A stretch of 46,182 bases of DNA. Source: Candidatus Iainarchaeum andersonii SCGC AAA011-E11 (GTDB taxonomy: Archaea > Iainarchaeota > Iainarchaeia > Iainarchaeales > Iainarchaeaceae). The notes beneath the pieces were generated by a model. That model saw nothing but the letters and a program-made list of their open reading frames with translations. It was not told the DNA's origin and searched no databases. Numbering within the stretch: the stretch's first letter is position 1; each line of letters starts with the position of its first letter. A program made the translations under genes and the position numbers. The stretch is from positions 1 through 46,182 of the forward strand of contig AQRS01000039.1 in NCBI GenBank assembly GCA_000402355.1, written 5' to 3'. Positions 22,015 to 30,056 of this stretch are shown piece by piece.

Positions 22015-23775
22015 TCACTTTTCCAGATTAAGCTTGATGTGCAGTTCCTTCAATTGCTTTTCATCAACATTGCTCGGGGACTCATCCATCAGCGAAGCCG
22101 CGGCCTTGTTCTTGGGGAAAGCAATCACATCGCGGATGCTATCCGAACCGACCAAAAGCATTACCAAGCGGTCAACTCCGAAGGCAATTCCCCCGTGCGG
22201 GGGCGCCCCGTACTTGAACGCGTCAATCATGAAGCCGAACTTCTCCTTAGCCTTGTCATCGCTTATTCCAAGGGCGCGGAAAATCCTTGCCTGAACATCC
22301 GGGGAATAAATCCTTATCGAGCCGCCGCCGATTTCGGTGCCATTCAGGACCAAATCGTACGCGTTGCTCCTTATCTTCAAAGGCTCTTTTTCAATGAGCG
22401 GCAAATCACCCTTTTTCGGAGAAGTGAAAGGATGGTGCATCGCATTTAATCTCTGCTCCTCCTCATCCCACTCGAACATCGGGAAATCCTTCACCCACAA
22501 AAAGTTCCACTTGCCTTCCTTTATGAGGCCGAGCTTCTGCGCGAGATGGTTCCTCAGGTTTCCAAGAGAATCATTCACTATCTTCGGAGAACCCGCAACT
22601 ATCAAAATCAAATCGCCTTTCTTCGCACTGCATTTCTTCGCAAGCACCTTGAGGTTATCCTGCCCGAAGAACTTTTCCAATTGCCCCTCGATTTTGTCAC
22701 CGACCTTGAATGCAGCTAAGCCCTTTGCCCTGTAAATTTTCACGAACTCCTCTAGGGTAGTAAGTTCGCTCCTCGAGAACTCGGCCTTGCCCTCTACAGT
22801 AATCGCCTTTATTATTCCGCCGTCCTTTACAACGGCATCGAAAGCATTGAAGCCCTTCCCCGAAAGTTCTTTTGTAACATCAACTAACTCTAGGTCGAAG
22901 CGCGTGTCAGGCTTGTCAATTCCGTACCTCGCGATTGCTTCGTCATAAGTGAGCTTCGGAAAAGGCAGCTTGAGTTTTATGCCCATGAATTCGCTGAAAA
23001 TCTTCTCCATCAGGCGCTCGTGAAGCTCCATTATGTCATTCTCATTGATGAAGCTCATCTCGACATCAATCTGCGTGAACTCGGGTTGCCTGTCCGCGCG
23101 AAGATCCTCATCGCGGAAACAGCGCGCAATCTGCATATACCTGTCAAAGCCGGAAAGCATCAAAAGCTGCTTGAAAATCTGCGGGCTCTGCGGCAAAGCG
23201 AAAAATTTTCCGGGGTTCACGCGCGAAGGAACCAAATAATCGCGGGCGCCTTCAGGAGTGCTCTTCGCGAGAATCGGGGTTTCAATGTCCAGAAAACCGT
23301 TTTCGTCATAAAAGTCGCGCACAATTTTTATTATGCGGTGCCTCGCAATAATCTTCTTCTGCATTTCCGGACTCCTCAAATCAAGGTAACGGTACTTGAG
23401 GCGCGTTTCTTCCGTGCTCTGCGCATTATCCGAAACCTCAATAGGCAAAGGCAATGAAGTTGAAATAATTTCCAGCTTGCTGGCCTCGACCTCTATTTGG
23501 CCTGTTGTCCAGTTCTTGTTCTCGGTTCCTTTCGGCCTTTTCCTGACCGAACCTTCAACGCGCACAACAAACTCGCGCCTCAGTGATTTCGAGGTTTCAT
23601 GTGCGGCCTTGGAGATTTCCGGGTTAACGACAACCTGGGTCAACCCATAACGGTCGCGGATATCAATGAAAGTCAAATTGCCGTGGTCGCGCCTCGTGTC
23701 AACCCAGCCGTTCAAGACAACCTTTTTCCCGGCGTTTTTCTCGGTCAATTCTCCACAAGTATGGCTTCGGTCCAT
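22015..23775 (-). CDS. aspS: Aspartyl-tRNA synthetase, bacterial type
   Basis: Attaches Asp to tRNA(Asp) and, if non-discriminating, also to tRNA(Asn), which GatCAB then amidates. The 586-residue protein has the bacterial layout: OB-fold anticodon domain (VVLNGWVDTRRDHGNLTFIDIRDR), class II motif 2 (ARCFRDEDLRADRQPEFTQIDVEMSF), a GAD insertion domain (residues ~300-400, absent from archaeal AspRS), HHPFTSP and motif 3 (GIAFGVDRLVMLL). The open frame continues to 23847, but ATG 23775 is the family start. The enzyme and gat genes probably arrived as a bacterial operon (inference). An 89-bp mobile repeat lies 16 bases upstream of the start. Confidence 0.93.
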   Translation of the reverse strand: MDRSHTCGELTEKNAGKKVVLNGWVDTRRDHGNLTFIDIRDRYGLTQVVVNPEISKAAHETSKSLRREFVVRVEGSVRKRPKGTENKNWTTGQIEVEASKLEIISTSLPLPIEVSDNAQSTEETRLKYRYLDLRSPEMQKKIIARHRIIKIVRDFYDENGFLDIETPILAKSTPEGARDYLVPSRVNPGKFFALPQSPQIFKQLLMLSGFDRYMQIARCFRDEDLRADRQPEFTQIDVEMSFINENDIMELHERLMEKIFSEFMGIKLKLPFPKLTYDEAIARYGIDKPDTRFDLELVDVTKELSGKGFNAFDAVVKDGGIIKAITVEGKAEFSRSELTTLEEFVKIYRAKGLAAFKVGDKIEGQLEKFFGQDNLKVLAKKCSAKKGDLILIVAGSPKIVNDSLGNLRNHLAQKLGLIKEGKWNFLWVKDFPMFEWDEEEQRLNAMHHPFTSPKKGDLPLIEKEPLKIRSNAYDLVLNGTEIGGGSIRIYSPDVQARIFRALGISDDKAKEKFGFMIDAFKYGAPPHGGIAFGVDRLVMLLVGSDSIRDVIAFPKNKAAASLMDESPSNVDEKQLKELHIKLNLEK

Positions 23776-23791
23776 GAAAAAACCCCTATTA

Positions 23792-23880
23792 TAGCAGACC
23801 ACGAAAGTTTTTAGGCAGGTATGGTGGTCTGCTAGATAGCAAACCATGAAAATTCACCAAATTACTTTATTGGTTTGCTA
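23792..23880 (+). mobile_element. 89-bp twin-hairpin MITE-like element, copy 2
   Basis: Hairpin 1 stem TAGCAGACCAC/GTGGTCTGCTA (11 bp, perfect), GA linker, hairpin 2 stem TAGCAAACCA/TGGTTTGCTA (10 bp, perfect). TA flanks both ends (23790-23791 and 23881-23882). It aligns without gaps to the reverse complement of 16158-16246; stem bases that differ are changed on both sides of the stem. It lies between the divergent aspS and glycosidase genes, in the likely leader or promoter of aspS. Confidence 0.85.
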
Positions 23881-23982
23881 TATACGAGAACACCTGGAAA
23901 ACCTTAAAATAGCCTGTGGTGTAACCCGCATTTCCCGCAGAACCCAGCAGGTATTATATAATTCTGGCTACAAAATTATTTA

Positions 23983-25476
23983 ATGAAAAACAAAACAACT
24001 GTGCTTTTAGCCATCATTCTGGTTCTCGTGCTCGTGTTCTTTACGAGCTGCGCAACAAAAAAGCCGGTTTGCGGAAACGGGGTGTGCGAACCGCCTGAAG
24101 AGAACCAGGACAACTGCCCCATTGACAAAGGAGGAGACTGCCCGCAGGTGCCGCCCCAGAACGGGGAACTGCTCACAATAAACATCTCTCAGCTGGAATT
24201 TTCAGCACAGAACACGGATTTGTTCAAATCTTCCACAAGATTCAGACCGACATCAAACAACTCGGGAACCATTTACCTCACGCAATTCCCCGACCATGAA
24301 ACCTCGCGAGTAACAGAGGGCAGCTGGAGCCTCAGGAATTCATCGTGCTTGCTCGAAAGCGAGTGCTCGAACTCGCTGGTTAAAATGCTGAATGACAACA
24401 GCATAGTGAAGGTCGACGCATTCAGGACAAAAAACAAAAAAATAATCATCGACTTCTGGGGAACGCCGAAATGGCTGAGCAGCTCGAGCGATGAAACAAA
24501 AATAGACGAAACCACCTATGAATACCAGTTGCATCCGCCCAAAAACTACGCAAAGTGGAACGCGGCGATAAAAAAAATCACCGAATATTACAGCCAGTTC
24601 AAGGACGTCGAATTCTACTTTGAAATCTGGAACGAACCTGATTTGAAAAATTTCTGGCGCGGCGACACAAACCAGTTCCTCCAGCTCTATGGGGAAACGG
24701 CAAAAGCAATCAAGGAAGCGAACCCGGACATAAAAGTCGGGGGAGCAGTGCCGAACAAATGGGACGGAAAAATAGGCTCCGACCCTAAGCTGCTCAACAT
24801 AGAGCTCATAAAATACGCGGCAAAAAACAATCTTCCATTAGACTTCATTTCATGGCACCATTACAACACAGGCCTTGTCGCCCAGAAAGCCGTTGACGCA
24901 TACAAAAAAGCATTGGGCGAGGCGGGATATGCAAAAACACCGGAATTTATAATCAGCGAGTGGAACGCACCCACAAGCCAAGCCAGAAACTCGGGCTACG
25001 CGCCCATACTCATGGCGGACAACATGCTCGCGTTCTACAAAAGTGGAATAAATGTGCAGACATTCTATGCCTGGCAGGATGACTCGGCAAGCGAACCGGA
25101 TTCGAGATACTACGGCCTCATTACGCAGGCCGAAAAAGCAAGGCCGGTCCTTTACATGCACAAAATGTTCGATGACCTTTCAAGGGACACTCTGGGCGTT
25201 GCGCTGAATCAGGACCAGAACATTGCCTGGATAATATCCAAAACTTCACAGGGCGGGTGCTACAAAATAATATTGGGGAAGTGGGATGAGGGCAACAGTT
25301 CAAAGGAAACACAGTATACGCTTGAAATTTCCGATGCAAAAAAACTCGTGAACGCGGAAGCAGCAGCGGTCAAGGATTCTTACAACGAAAAAACATTAAC
25401 TACAAGCGGCAACTCCGTTTCATTCGGGCTCCAGGGAAACGAAATGATTGGAATGAAATTCTGCGTGGAAAGCTGA
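23983..25476 (+). CDS. Secreted GH39-like glycoside hydrolase (lipoprotein)
   Basis: A 497-residue clan A (TIM-barrel) glycosidase most like GH39. The acid/base Glu218 is in EIWNEPD and the nucleophile Glu326 in ISEWNAP; FISWHHYN and FYAWQDDSA are further barrel-end motifs. The N-terminus is a lipoprotein-like signal (LVFFTSC, Cys23), followed by a Cys-rich linker (CGNGVCEPPEENQDNC) common in archaeal surface proteins. A C-terminal beta domain (residues ~400-497) completes it. It probably cleaves an external or cell-surface polysaccharide. A TATA box, ATTATATAATTC near 23952-23963, lies 25 bases before ATG 23983. A paralogue with a different anchor is at 31734. Confidence 0.85.
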   Translation: MKNKTTVLLAIILVLVLVFFTSCATKKPVCGNGVCEPPEENQDNCPIDKGGDCPQVPPQNGELLTINISQLEFSAQNTDLFKSSTRFRPTSNNSGTIYLTQFPDHETSRVTEGSWSLRNSSCLLESECSNSLVKMLNDNSIVKVDAFRTKNKKIIIDFWGTPKWLSSSSDETKIDETTYEYQLHPPKNYAKWNAAIKKITEYYSQFKDVEFYFEIWNEPDLKNFWRGDTNQFLQLYGETAKAIKEANPDIKVGGAVPNKWDGKIGSDPKLLNIELIKYAAKNNLPLDFISWHHYNTGLVAQKAVDAYKKALGEAGYAKTPEFIISEWNAPTSQARNSGYAPILMADNMLAFYKSGINVQTFYAWQDDSASEPDSRYYGLITQAEKARPVLYMHKMFDDLSRDTLGVALNQDQNIAWIISKTSQGGCYKIILGKWDEGNSSKETQYTLEISDAKKLVNAEAAAVKDSYNEKTLTTSGNSVSFGLQGNEMIGMKFCVES

Positions 25477-25487
25477 ACGCGGAAAAT

Positions 25488-26474
25488 TCATGAAGAGAAT
25501 TCTCCCAAAGTCTTTTGGCCATGCCTTGACAAGGGCCTGGCGGGAATGCCCAAACGCCGCGTCACTTGGCGCGCGAATTCACTCTCAAAGCCATGAGTGG
25601 TCAGAACCATTTTTGGGGCGCTCTCCTTCACATAATGCAGAAGAGAATTGAAATCCGCGTGATCCGAAAGCGGAAATGTCTTGTACTTGCTGTAATTATT
25701 CCAGCCTGTGGCAATGGCGGCCTCGACATTCCTCCCGAGCTGGTGCTGCAAAGCCAAGAGAAGATGGCCATTAATCATTGAAGGCGGCACAATAAGCACA
25801 TTCGATTCATTGAGGTTGTGGTTCAGCTCAAGGTAATCCCCAAGCTTTACGCCCTCTTTTTCATAAATTCTGTTCTGGTCAAAAATCTTTTTGTGCACCA
25901 AAGGCGTTTCGCGCAAAAACTCGTTCACAATCTTCGTCAGCTCCTGCGCCTTTCCCGTGGCATAGCCCCCAAGGACAACAAAATTCTTTTTGGATATGTT
26001 TGCGTGCATCCAGCGCATCATGTCCTCATAAACATTTTCGCGCTCGGGAAAGGAAAACTTGGGCAAGCCGAAAGTGGATTCAATTACGAGGATGTTGCTC
26101 GGAAGAATTTCAGCGGGCTCGAACAAAATGCTTTTCTGCAATTTGAAATCGGAGGTAAGCACGACATCAACGCCGTTGGAAACCTTGAGCTGTGCGGAGC
26201 CTAGTATGTGCCCGGAACTGTGGAAGGAACACTCGAATTCATTCAGTTTGAATTTTTTTCCGAAAGGGATTTTCTTCACGGAAACACCTTTTTCCTCCGC
26301 GCCGATCAGCGAAGCGGTTTCAGGAGTAAGGTAATAAGTGTTCGTTGCGCTGGTTTTCGCGTGGTCCGAATGCGCATGCGTAATGATTGCCTCGCGGTTC
26401 TTCAAACCCGAGGCGTCCACGAAAAGCTCGGTCTTATCCTTGAACAAGATCCCTTTTTTCTCTGAAACGTGCAT
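25488..26474 (-). CDS. Beta-CASP metallo-beta-lactamase fold protein (exonuclease-like)
   Basis: A 328-residue MBL-fold protein with the metal-binding AIITHAHSDHAKT (near residues 30-42), SSGHILGSAQ and LTSDFKLQ, and later a beta-CASP-like region with LGGYATGKAQEL, TGWNNY, PLSDHADFNSLLHYV and VLTTHGFE. This is the archaeal COG1236-type set related to mRNA 3'-end nucleases and DNA-ligase-associated exonucleases; RNA or DNA 5'/3' processing is likely. It lacks the KH domains of the archaeal CPSF1 form. ATG 26474 suits a minus-strand TATATATT element near 26493-26500. Confidence 0.85.
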   Translation of the reverse strand: MHVSEKKGILFKDKTELFVDASGLKNREAIITHAHSDHAKTSATNTYYLTPETASLIGAEEKGVSVKKIPFGKKFKLNEFECSFHSSGHILGSAQLKVSNGVDVVLTSDFKLQKSILFEPAEILPSNILVIESTFGLPKFSFPERENVYEDMMRWMHANISKKNFVVLGGYATGKAQELTKIVNEFLRETPLVHKKIFDQNRIYEKEGVKLGDYLELNHNLNESNVLIVPPSMINGHLLLALQHQLGRNVEAAIATGWNNYSKYKTFPLSDHADFNSLLHYVKESAPKMVLTTHGFESEFARQVTRRLGIPARPLSRHGQKTLGEFSS

Positions 26475-26618
26475 GAACAAAACAAGGCGGAGGAAATATA
26501 TAATACGAACTAAAACCGCTTTCCACGATTGTGGCGGGGCACAACGTTGATGAGCGAAAAAACGGATTGTTTTTATTATGCCTCAAACTTAATTTGGCAG
26601 GAAAATCAGGTGGGGAAA

Positions 26619-27620
26619 ATGAAAGTTATCGAGTGGTTCAAAAAGAACACGTACAGTTCCGAACAATTCTCGGACATAAGCATGCTCACAAAAAAGAAAC
26701 GCAAGGAAAAGCTCAAAGTTTCCTGCGTAATACCGACGCTGAACGAAGAGGACAACATAGCAAATGTGGTTAAGGAAGCCATGAAACTCATGAAGCGCAA
26801 ATTCCTTGACGAAGTGTTGGTGATTGATTCCGGCTCGAATGACAATACGCAAAGGGAAGCGGAAAAGGCCGGCGCAACCTTCGTTGCCGCAAAGGACATT
26901 CTCAAAAAATATGGGGACAAGCGCGGCAAAGGCGAGAACCTCTGGAAAAGCCTTTACGTAACCACCGGAGACATAATCGCGTGGGTAGATGCGGACATAA
27001 AGAACATAAGCACAAAATTCATTTACGGCATAGTGGGGCCGCTCATAAAAAACAGCCAACTTGATTTCGCAAAAGCTTTTTACAGGCGCCCCATACGAAT
27101 CGGAAATGACCTCAACCCAATGGGAGGGGGAAGAGTAACGGAAATACTCGTGAGGCCGCTTTTCAACATGCACTTCCCCAGATTGTCCGGCTTTATACAG
27201 CCGCTCAGCGGGGAATACGCGGGCAGGAGGAACGCGCTCGAAAAAATACCTTTCTTTACAGGCTACGGCGTTGAAACGGGAATGCTCATAGACCTCGAAA
27301 AAATGATCGGCCTCAAAAAAATGGCGCAGGTAGACCTCACCACAAGGATTCACAGGAACCAGCCGCTGGAGAACCTGAGCAGGATGTCATTCGAAATACT
27401 CCAGGCTTTCTTCGAAAGGGCGAGCGCATTCGGGAGCATAGCACAGCTTGAGGAAATAAACGAGACCTACACAAAGATAGACTCGATGATACGCGGAAAG
27501 CAAAGGAAATACTCGCTAAACACGAGCATCATAAAGGAATGGCAGAGGCCCCCCATGATATCGCTGCCGGAATACAGGAAAAAATTCAGAATCAAAGAAA
27601 ACGAGCTGTTCACCCAATGA
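26619..27620 (+). CDS. gpgS: Glucosyl-3-phosphoglycerate synthase (GT81)
   Basis: Transfers glucose from a nucleotide sugar (UDP- or GDP-glucose) to 3-phosphoglycerate, the first step to the compatible solute glucosylglycerate. The 333-residue GT-A protein starts MKVIEWFKKNTYSSEQFSDIS as in the family, then VSCVIPTLNEEDNI, LVIDSGSNDNTQ, GKGENLWKSLYVTTGDIIAWVDADI (DxD), KAFYRRP, GGGRVTEILVRPLF and LSGEYAGRRNALEKIPFFTGYGVE, ending with the IHRNQPL segment. ATG 26619 has GGTGGGG just upstream; frames reaching 26529 are not family sequence. The stop overlaps the phosphatase ATG. Confidence 0.9.
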   Translation: MKVIEWFKKNTYSSEQFSDISMLTKKKRKEKLKVSCVIPTLNEEDNIANVVKEAMKLMKRKFLDEVLVIDSGSNDNTQREAEKAGATFVAAKDILKKYGDKRGKGENLWKSLYVTTGDIIAWVDADIKNISTKFIYGIVGPLIKNSQLDFAKAFYRRPIRIGNDLNPMGGGRVTEILVRPLFNMHFPRLSGFIQPLSGEYAGRRNALEKIPFFTGYGVETGMLIDLEKMIGLKKMAQVDLTTRIHRNQPLENLSRMSFEILQAFFERASAFGSIAQLEEINETYTKIDSMIRGKQRKYSLNTSIIKEWQRPPMISLPEYRKKFRIKENELFTQ

Positions 27621-28447
27621 AGATAATATTCACCGACCTAGACGGAACATTGCTCGAGCACGGGACATATTCATTCAAAAAAGCCGGAAAAACGCTCCGC
27701 GCACTCGAAAAAAAATCCGTGCCAGTGATATTTTCCTCGAGCAAGACGATTCCCGAAATGCTTGAACTGCGGAAAAAAATGCGCAATACTGAGCCTTTCA
27801 TCGCGGAAAACGGCGCAGCAATAATGATACCGGAAAATTACTTCGGATTCAGGATACCAAAAGCGGAAAAAGCCGGAAAATATTTTTTGATTCAACTTGC
27901 GGAACCTGTTTCAAAAGCACGCAAACTCCTGAAAGAACTTTCAAAAAAAGGATTCAAAACAAAGGCATTTTCGCAAATGAAAATGCGGGAAATAATGCGC
28001 ATCACTGGCCTCGGGAAAAAAGAGGCCACAATGGCGCGAAAAAGGGAATATTGTGAAGCGTTCCTGCTCCTTGAAGGCAGCGAAAAGAAGCTCGCGAAAG
28101 AAATCCGCAAAAAAGGATTCACTTTCACACAAGGCGGAAAGCTGAGCCACATACTCAGGGGCGGGGGAAAAGGAAAAGCGCTCAGGGAACTGAAAAAACT
28201 CTACGCGAAAAAATACGAGAAACCGTTTGCCATAGCGATAGGCGACAGCGAAAACGACCTCGAAATGCTTGAGGAAGCGGACTTCGGAATACTCGTGAAA
28301 AGGCACGACGGAACCTACGCGTCAAAAAAATTCGCGAAAGCAAAAAGAATGGGGCCCAAAGGCTGGAACGAGGCGGTAAGCAAAGGCATCATGGCGGCCG
28401 CAAAAAAAGAACGCGCCGCGGAAAACTCAAAGAATATATATCAGTAA
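27617..28447 (+). CDS. Glucosyl/mannosyl-3-phosphoglycerate phosphatase (HAD family)
   Basis: Removes phosphate from the product of the preceding synthase to give the free glucosylglycerate. The 276-residue HAD-IIB (Cof-like) protein has motif I FTDLDGTLLE (residues 5-14), motif II IFSSSKT, AENGAAI, a C2 cap with KREYCEAFLL and RGGGKGKALREL, and motif III/IV IAIGDSENDLEMLEEAD. This is the mannosyl-3-phosphoglycerate phosphatase pattern, but the partner is GpgS-like, so glucosyl-3-phosphoglycerate is the likely substrate. ATG 27617 overlaps the gpgS stop by 4 bases. A TATA box for the next gene lies in its last codons. Confidence 0.88.
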   Translation: MKIIFTDLDGTLLEHGTYSFKKAGKTLRALEKKSVPVIFSSSKTIPEMLELRKKMRNTEPFIAENGAAIMIPENYFGFRIPKAEKAGKYFLIQLAEPVSKARKLLKELSKKGFKTKAFSQMKMREIMRITGLGKKEATMARKREYCEAFLLLEGSEKKLAKEIRKKGFTFTQGGKLSHILRGGGKGKALRELKKLYAKKYEKPFAIAIGDSENDLEMLEEADFGILVKRHDGTYASKKFAKAKRMGPKGWNEAVSKGIMAAAKKERAAENSKNIYQ

Positions 28448-28463
28448 AAGCCATTACATAGTC

Positions 28464-29600
28464 ATGCCAGAGCTAAGGGAATTGTGCGACAAAATCGAGC
28501 AGGAAACAGCTTCCCTGCGCGAGAAAGTTTCGGCGCGCAAATGGGCGGAGCTCTCAAGAAGGGGATTCATTTACAATGTTGAAAACATTCTCCCTGGAAT
28601 CGAGGAGCTTTACGCGCTGTTCCAAATTGCCGGGCAGGAACTCGGAAAAAGCGCGGAATCCAATGCCCCAAAAACCATTGACCATGAGCGTGAACTCAAC
28701 CAGCTCATCACGAGCCTCGGGAGGAACCGCGAAATGGAGGAAGCGCGCATAAGGAAAAGCCAGGAAAAAGGGCTCCTTGCGCTCGCGGAAACAATAACAG
28801 TGCCGGAACTGTACTCCGACCTCGAGCAAAAAACGCTTTCAATGCTCCTCAAAAGCAATTACCTCGCGGAAAGAATAAGGGTTTTTGAAAGGAAAAAAGA
28901 GCCGCTCATGAACGTAAAGGGGGCACAGCGCAACGTGCTTGATTTGCTGGAAAAGCGCGAAATTGAACTCCAGAACCTGCGGAAAAAATACGAGGACACG
29001 AGAAAAAACTTTTTTCTGGGCCTCGTTGAAAAGAACACAACCAGTGACCTCGAGAACGACATGAATGAGCTCGCGAGAAAGCTCGAGACGCAGACCGCAC
29101 TCATGAAAAAATCAATGGAAACATACAAGGAAACTTTCACGGAGCTTGAAAGGCACAATGCGGAGCTCGAACAAAAAACCGCAATTATTGAGGAAACGCA
29201 GGCGCAAATGTCCGGCAAAATGCTTGACGTGATGACCGCACTGAAGAAGGAGCGGGATTACGCCAAAAAAATCGTCATGGAAACGGAGCACGAAACCCTG
29301 CAATTGAGGAACACCTACTCGAAAGAACTGTTGGGGCTGCAGGAAGAAAAAATGAGCATCAAGAACGCGCTCGGGGAAAAATACGAGAAACAGCTCGGCG
29401 AATTGAAGCGCGACAATAAGGACAAGACCGAACTCATAAGGCACTTCCAGGAAACAGTTTTGGGAAAGGAAAGGAAAATAGCGCAGCTCGAGGAGGAAAA
29501 CCTGAAACTCGCCTTGATAGGAAAAACAATTGAAAAGCACCAGAAGGCGAGGGAAACATTCCTCAAAAAAGAAAAGAAACAAAGGAAAAAATTAAAATGA
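28464..29600 (+). CDS. Long coiled-coil protein, unknown function
   Basis: A 378-residue, highly charged protein with no signal or membrane helix. Long heptad-like stretches cover about residues 120-375 (LEKREIELQNLRKKYEDTRK, LERHNAELEQKTAIIEETQA and the RKIAQLEEENLKLAL end), closing with a basic tail (KKEKKQRKKLK). A structural or scaffold role is plausible. TATATATC at 28433-28440, inside the end of the previous gene, lies about 27 bases before ATG 28464 and suggests an independent leaderless transcript. Family not recognised. Confidence 0.65.
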   Translation: MPELRELCDKIEQETASLREKVSARKWAELSRRGFIYNVENILPGIEELYALFQIAGQELGKSAESNAPKTIDHERELNQLITSLGRNREMEEARIRKSQEKGLLALAETITVPELYSDLEQKTLSMLLKSNYLAERIRVFERKKEPLMNVKGAQRNVLDLLEKREIELQNLRKKYEDTRKNFFLGLVEKNTTSDLENDMNELARKLETQTALMKKSMETYKETFTELERHNAELEQKTAIIEETQAQMSGKMLDVMTALKKERDYAKKIVMETEHETLQLRNTYSKELLGLQEEKMSIKNALGEKYEKQLGELKRDNKDKTELIRHFQETVLGKERKIAQLEEENLKLALIGKTIEKHQKARETFLKKEKKQRKKLK

Positions 29601-29999
29601 TTATAAAGTCGTAAAGCTCTCTTTCTCCCCCTCATTCTTTTTGGGCCTCTTCCCGAAAAGCCTTTCAAGAACCGAATCAACAATTTCCCGTTCGTCGCTC
29701 TCCGAAGCCTCGAATTCTGCCTCTACTTTCTCAATGAACTTCAGAGTGCTCTTGCCCTGCATCTCGAGATCCGCGAGCTTTGACACCATTGCCCGCACAT
29801 CGGGAGAAGAGCGATGATAATAAACAAGAACAACCACCAAGTCAAAGCCATCCGCACGCAAAACCTCCGCGGGAACATCAAGGTTGGTTTCCGCAACAAT
29901 TTCAACGGCCTCGCAATTCGCTATTTCCTTCTCAAGCTTCGGGATTATTCCCGCGGCGCGGAAAAGCGATTTCTTGGAAGTGACAAAAGCAATGCGCAT
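29601..29999 (-). CDS. Small alpha/beta protein, possibly lumazine/riboflavin synthase-like
   Basis: A 132-residue cytoplasmic protein with a Rossmann-like pattern: MRIAFVTSKKSLFRAAGII, VEIVAETNLDVPAEV and FDLVVVLVYYHR strands and helices, followed by a helical SKLADLEMQGKSTLKFIEKVEAEFE and an acidic-basic end. The alternation faintly recalls archaeal riboflavin synthase / lumazine synthase-fold proteins, but signature residues are not clear and I do not claim the function. It is convergent with the coiled-coil gene, with adjacent stops (29600/29601). Confidence 0.6.
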   Translation of the reverse strand: MRIAFVTSKKSLFRAAGIIPKLEKEIANCEAVEIVAETNLDVPAEVLRADGFDLVVVLVYYHRSSPDVRAMVSKLADLEMQGKSTLKFIEKVEAEFEASESDEREIVDSVLERLFGKRPKKNEGEKESFTTL

Positions 30000-30056
30000 A
30001 CACAGTATATCGGCGAAAAAGTTTAATATAAGCAGCGCCTATTACTAAAGACGCGA

